DNA of 64,000 nt. Origin: Treponema sp. Lineage in GTDB: Bacteria > Spirochaetota > Spirochaetia > Treponematales > Treponemataceae. How positions within the stretch are numbered: position 1 is the stretch's first letter; the number at the start of each line of letters is the position of its first letter. Below the pieces are notes generated by a model. It saw only the letters and a program-made list of their open reading frames with translations. It had not been told where the DNA came from and did not search any database. Position numbers and translations under genes: made by a program. The DNA lies in the NCBI GenBank assembly GCA_002749205.1, contig PDOP01000040.1, positions 1 through 64,000 on the forward strand. Direction: 5' to 3'. This document shows, piece after piece, positions 61,394 to 64,000 of this stretch.

Positions 61394-62773
61394 ATGTTCA
61401 AAGCATCTCGCAGAAGAAAACAATTTTTACTATTTTTAGTTGACATCGTATTGCTCACAATTTCTATTCCGATAGCCCTTTTTTTGCGTAGTGGAAATAT
61501 ACCTTCCATTCACAGTGTTTTAATTCATCTTACTTATTTTTCTCCTACAATTGTGTTTTGGATAATTGTAATGTACACATTTGAATTTTACATGCTGGAA
61601 AACCTGTTTGACGGCTTAACAAGTACGGTTAAGTTAATCGGTGTTGCATTACTCAGCCTGCTTTTCAGTATGGGAAGTTTTTACCTTTTATTCTCAAATA
61701 TTTTAACACCAAAACGAATTATGGCACTGTACATAACGGTAGCTTTTATATTGATATTTTTATGGAGATACTTATATAACTTATTGTACTTAACGGTAAA
61801 AACTTCGCCTAATGTATTATTCATAGGATACAATAACACCGTAGGAGATTTAATTCCGCAACTTATGGAGGCGTCATATTGCAGATATGAGCCTGTTGCA
61901 ATTTTTGATGACAATTTTAATAAATCTGTCTTACCGAACAAATGCAAAAGTGCCGTCTTAAAAAGCGTACAAGAGCTAAACGAATTTATTAAACACAATA
62001 AAATAGATATAATAGTACTCGGACATGACCATGCCTTGAACAATGATGTCAGAAAATTGCTCTTTTCCTTTTTGGGACAGAGTAAATCTATATACTCTTT
62101 GTCGACCTTTTATGAAATTGCAACCCGCAAACTACCGCTTGGTGCATTAAACGATACTTGGGTTTTATCTCACATAAACTTACATACAAAGCGACTATAT
62201 TTTATTGTAAAGAGAGCTGTGGGCTTTATTTTTGCAACTTTGTTTTTTCTGATTTTTTTGCCATTTTTTTTGATTGTCGCAATTATCATAAAACTGGAAA
62301 GCAAAGGCCCTGTTTTCTTTACACAAATACGCGAAGGCAAAGACAGCAAACCCTTTTCAATACTAAAGTTTAGAACAATGAAAATTGATAATAACGATTT
62401 TAAGCCGACAACAAAAAACGACAGTCGCATCACAAGAGTGGGAAAATTTTTGCGTAAAACCCGTATTGATGAAATACCGCAAATGATTAACATAATCAAA
62501 GGTGATATGGCTTTGATTGGCCCAAGACCTGAGCGCCCCGAAATTGCCGTCAACCTTGAAAGTTCCATTCCGTTTTACAGGCAACGCCTGCTTGTAAAAC
62601 CCGGCATTACAGGCTGGGACCAGGTTTCAGGTGAATATCATTCTCCGTCCATTGAAGATACAATCAAAAAAATGCAGTATGATTTATTTTATGTAAAGAA
62701 CGTATCGCTTTTTTTAGATGTTTCTATATTTTTTAAAACGATTACAACAATGTTCAAACGAAGCGGTCAATAA
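61394..62773 (+). CDS. Polyprenyl-phosphate hexose-1-phosphate transferase (WbaP/CpsE-like)
   Basis: 459 aa from the ATG at 61394, with AGGGGATAAAC before it. Four N-terminal helices, a Rossmann-like domain (VLFIGYNNTVGDLIPQLMEA), then a membrane hairpin and the catalytic domain: GPVFFTQIREGKDSKPFSIL, KFRTM, the RIDEIPQMINIIKGDM block with the Asp-Glu pair, IGPRPERPE, and KPGITGWDQVSGE. It loads the first sugar phosphate onto undecaprenyl phosphate for a surface glycan. The substrate is unknown; uppP and the acyltransferase pair may belong to the same envelope pathway. Confidence 0.93.
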   Translation: MFKASRRRKQFLLFLVDIVLLTISIPIALFLRSGNIPSIHSVLIHLTYFSPTIVFWIIVMYTFEFYMLENLFDGLTSTVKLIGVALLSLLFSMGSFYLLFSNILTPKRIMALYITVAFILIFLWRYLYNLLYLTVKTSPNVLFIGYNNTVGDLIPQLMEASYCRYEPVAIFDDNFNKSVLPNKCKSAVLKSVQELNEFIKHNKIDIIVLGHDHALNNDVRKLLFSFLGQSKSIYSLSTFYEIATRKLPLGALNDTWVLSHINLHTKRLYFIVKRAVGFIFATLFFLIFLPFFLIVAIIIKLESKGPVFFTQIREGKDSKPFSILKFRTMKIDNNDFKPTTKNDSRITRVGKFLRKTRIDEIPQMINIIKGDMALIGPRPERPEIAVNLESSIPFYRQRLLVKPGITGWDQVSGEYHSPSIEDTIKKMQYDLFYVKNVSLFLDVSIFFKTITTMFKRSGQ

Positions 62774-62788
62774 TAACTTTGCGAATTA

Positions 62789-62817
62789 TTGACAAAATGC
62801 AAAAAAAGTGTTATTTT
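62789..62817 (+). promoter_or_regulatory. Promoter of signal peptidase gene (leaderless)
   Basis: Consensus TTGACA (62789-62794), 17-bp spacer, TATTTT (62812-62817), six bases, then the ATG at 62824. No Shine-Dalgarno sequence. Confidence 0.68.
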
Positions 62818-62823
62818 TCGGCT

Positions 62824-64000
62824 ATGATTTTTTTGCTTTATTTAAATGTTATAATATCGGTTGTTTTTTCGATTTTACTTTTAGTACAAAATTTTTCCTT
62901 TAACTCGGTTATCGCTTCTATTTTGGGCTTGGCATTTTCCGGTGCTTTGGCTTTTTTTTCTCATGAATTTATAAATAAAAAAAACCTTCGCGGGTTGAAC
63001 GGAATGCGAAGAATGCTCAGTTATTTGGCTTTGGCCATGATGGCTGTGTTTATTATCTCAAGGGCGTATCTTGAAAACTCTCCGTATGTTATGGATATAC
63101 TTTTAGCGATGCTTTGGTTTTCTATTGTTGTGCTTTCGATTATTACGGCTCGGATTCTTAATGAAAAGCGTGTACATAAATATTTTCCCGATGCCCCGGA
63201 AGAAGGCGAAAAAAAACGCGGCTTTTTTTCAGAGTTTTTTGAATGGGTTGACGCCGCAGTTTGGGCTTTGGGAATTGTGTTTTTATTAAATATTTTTATA
63301 TTTCAGCTTTATGCAATTCCTTCAGAATCGATGGTTCCTACTTTTATGATTGGAGATAAAGTACTTGGCATTAAAGCTGCATCAGGACCTAAATTTCCGC
63401 TTTCGTCTTTTAGAATTCCGCAACTTAGAAAATATAAACGAGGTGATGTTGCAATTATTCGAAGCCCCCGCTATCCTATAACTCCTGAAAGCGAGCTTAA
63501 AACATTTGTCTCTCAGCTTATTTATATGTTTACTTTTATGCAGGTAAACACCAATATAGATCCTGCTACAGGCAAACCTAAAATCGACCCGCTTGTAAAA
63601 CGAATTGTCGGGTTACCCGGCGAAAAAATAATGCTTGTAGACGGCATTTTATACAAAAAAACAAAAAGCGATACGGAGTTTAAGCCTGTAAAAAAAGACG
63701 AAGAATTTGCACAGTGGAATTTGGAAGAATTGTCGCCTTATGATTTGCGTCATGTTAAACGAATTCCCGTTAAATCCGAAGTTTTAAGCAGAATGGAAAG
63801 CATCGAAGAAAAACGAAAAACAGTAAACTTTAATGTTGAGCATGCTGAAATAGAAAAAGCCTTAAATGAAATTTCGGATATCAGGAACAAAATCGATACG
63901 GTTACGGATATTGATAATTTCTTGGGAACAAACGAATATGTTGTTTCACTTATGTTTTCAAGCAACATGGAAATTGCAGAAAAAATATTGAAAACAGATG
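62824..64000 (+). CDS. lepB: Signal peptidase I, 3'-truncated by window end
   Basis: 392 codons visible, no stop. Around four membrane helices precede the catalytic part (residues 1-105), unlike the one or two of typical LepB. After a further helix (about 145-163), AIPSESMVPTFMIGDKVLG holds the Ser nucleophile (Ser169), RGDVAIIRSP is box C, and VKRIVGLPGEKI carries the general-base Lys259. About 45 residues between boxes C and D and a long helical stretch after box D (VLSRMESIEEKRKTVNFNVE and beyond) are additions. Removes signal peptides at the outer face of the inner membrane. Start chosen from its exact match to the promoter. Confidence 0.92.
   Translation, partial: MIFLLYLNVIISVVFSILLLVQNFSFNSVIASILGLAFSGALAFFSHEFINKKNLRGLNGMRRMLSYLALAMMAVFIISRAYLENSPYVMDILLAMLWFSIVVLSIITARILNEKRVHKYFPDAPEEGEKKRGFFSEFFEWVDAAVWALGIVFLLNIFIFQLYAIPSESMVPTFMIGDKVLGIKAASGPKFPLSSFRIPQLRKYKRGDVAIIRSPRYPITPESELKTFVSQLIYMFTFMQVNTNIDPATGKPKIDPLVKRIVGLPGEKIMLVDGILYKKTKSDTEFKPVKKDEEFAQWNLEELSPYDLRHVKRIPVKSEVLSRMESIEEKRKTVNFNVEHAEIEKALNEISDIRNKIDTVTDIDNFLGTNEYVVSLMFSSNMEIAEKILKTD

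Overview
The window reads as the chromosome of a host-associated Treponema-type spirochaete. It is AT-rich, and two gene sets point to that group: the TatT-TatP-TatQM TRAP-transporter operon known from Treponema pallidum, and an FlbB-like periplasmic flagellar collar protein. Lipoproteins with loose spirochaetal lipoboxes agree. No rRNA, insertion sequence, prophage or CRISPR array was seen. This assignment rests on gene content, not on a database search.

Layout. 1-3.6 kb (minus): the first 39 codons of a restriction/methylase-like protein, an SGNH hydrolase plus MBOAT O-acyltransferase pair, and flbB. 4.3-11.5 kb (plus): LolA-like protein, RodZ-like protein, rimO, tRNA-Glu, metG, FemX-like ligase. 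11.8-17.9 kb: accessory genes (Rpn nuclease flanked by direct repeats, chemoreceptor, MATE exporter, MliC-like lipoprotein). 17.9-21.6 kb (minus): thiamine ABC transporter behind a TPP riboswitch. 21.7-25.0 kb (minus): rpsF-ssb-rpsR-rplI-dnaB. 25.4-33.7 kb (plus): phosphohexomutase, addB, addA. 34.1-39.0 kb (minus): alternative sigma factor, KamA/EpmB-like radical SAM enzyme, PurS-PurL fusion. 39.4-42.9 kb: two paralogous lipoproteins and an unknown protein. 43.2-46.6 kb (minus): uppP-ftsK. 47.2-49.4 kb: mscS and a YVTN beta-propeller. 49.6-53.8 kb (minus): murI-rsgA-mutS2, divergent from a three-gene operon (pentapeptide repeat, metal-less MBL-fold protein, unknown). 55.4-61.0 kb (minus): SLC13/ArsB-type permease, small protein, tatT, tatP, tatQM. 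61.4-64.0 kb (plus): sugar-1-phosphate transferase and a signal peptidase I cut by the window end.

Four observations stand out. (1) At least six genes have a sigma70-type promoter whose -10 hexamer ends six (once seven) bases before the ATG, with no Shine-Dalgarno sequence. They should make leaderless mRNAs. Other genes have 9-15 nt leaders containing AGGT. (2) The promoter region of the alternative sigma factor combines a G10 tract, a 22-bp perfect palindrome and a near-consensus sigma54 site. (3) The intergenic regions are filled with four families of short non-coding repeats. Their sequence blocks are conserved between copies, but the hairpin arms differ and co-vary. One family has some integron attC-like features. 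(4) A terminator-ended minus-strand segment near 3.9-4.0 kb carries two copies of the anti-Shine-Dalgarno sequence and may encode a small RNA.

Functionally the window is mostly housekeeping: translation, replication, recombination repair, envelope assembly and solute uptake. Regulatory and repeat novelty is concentrated between genes.
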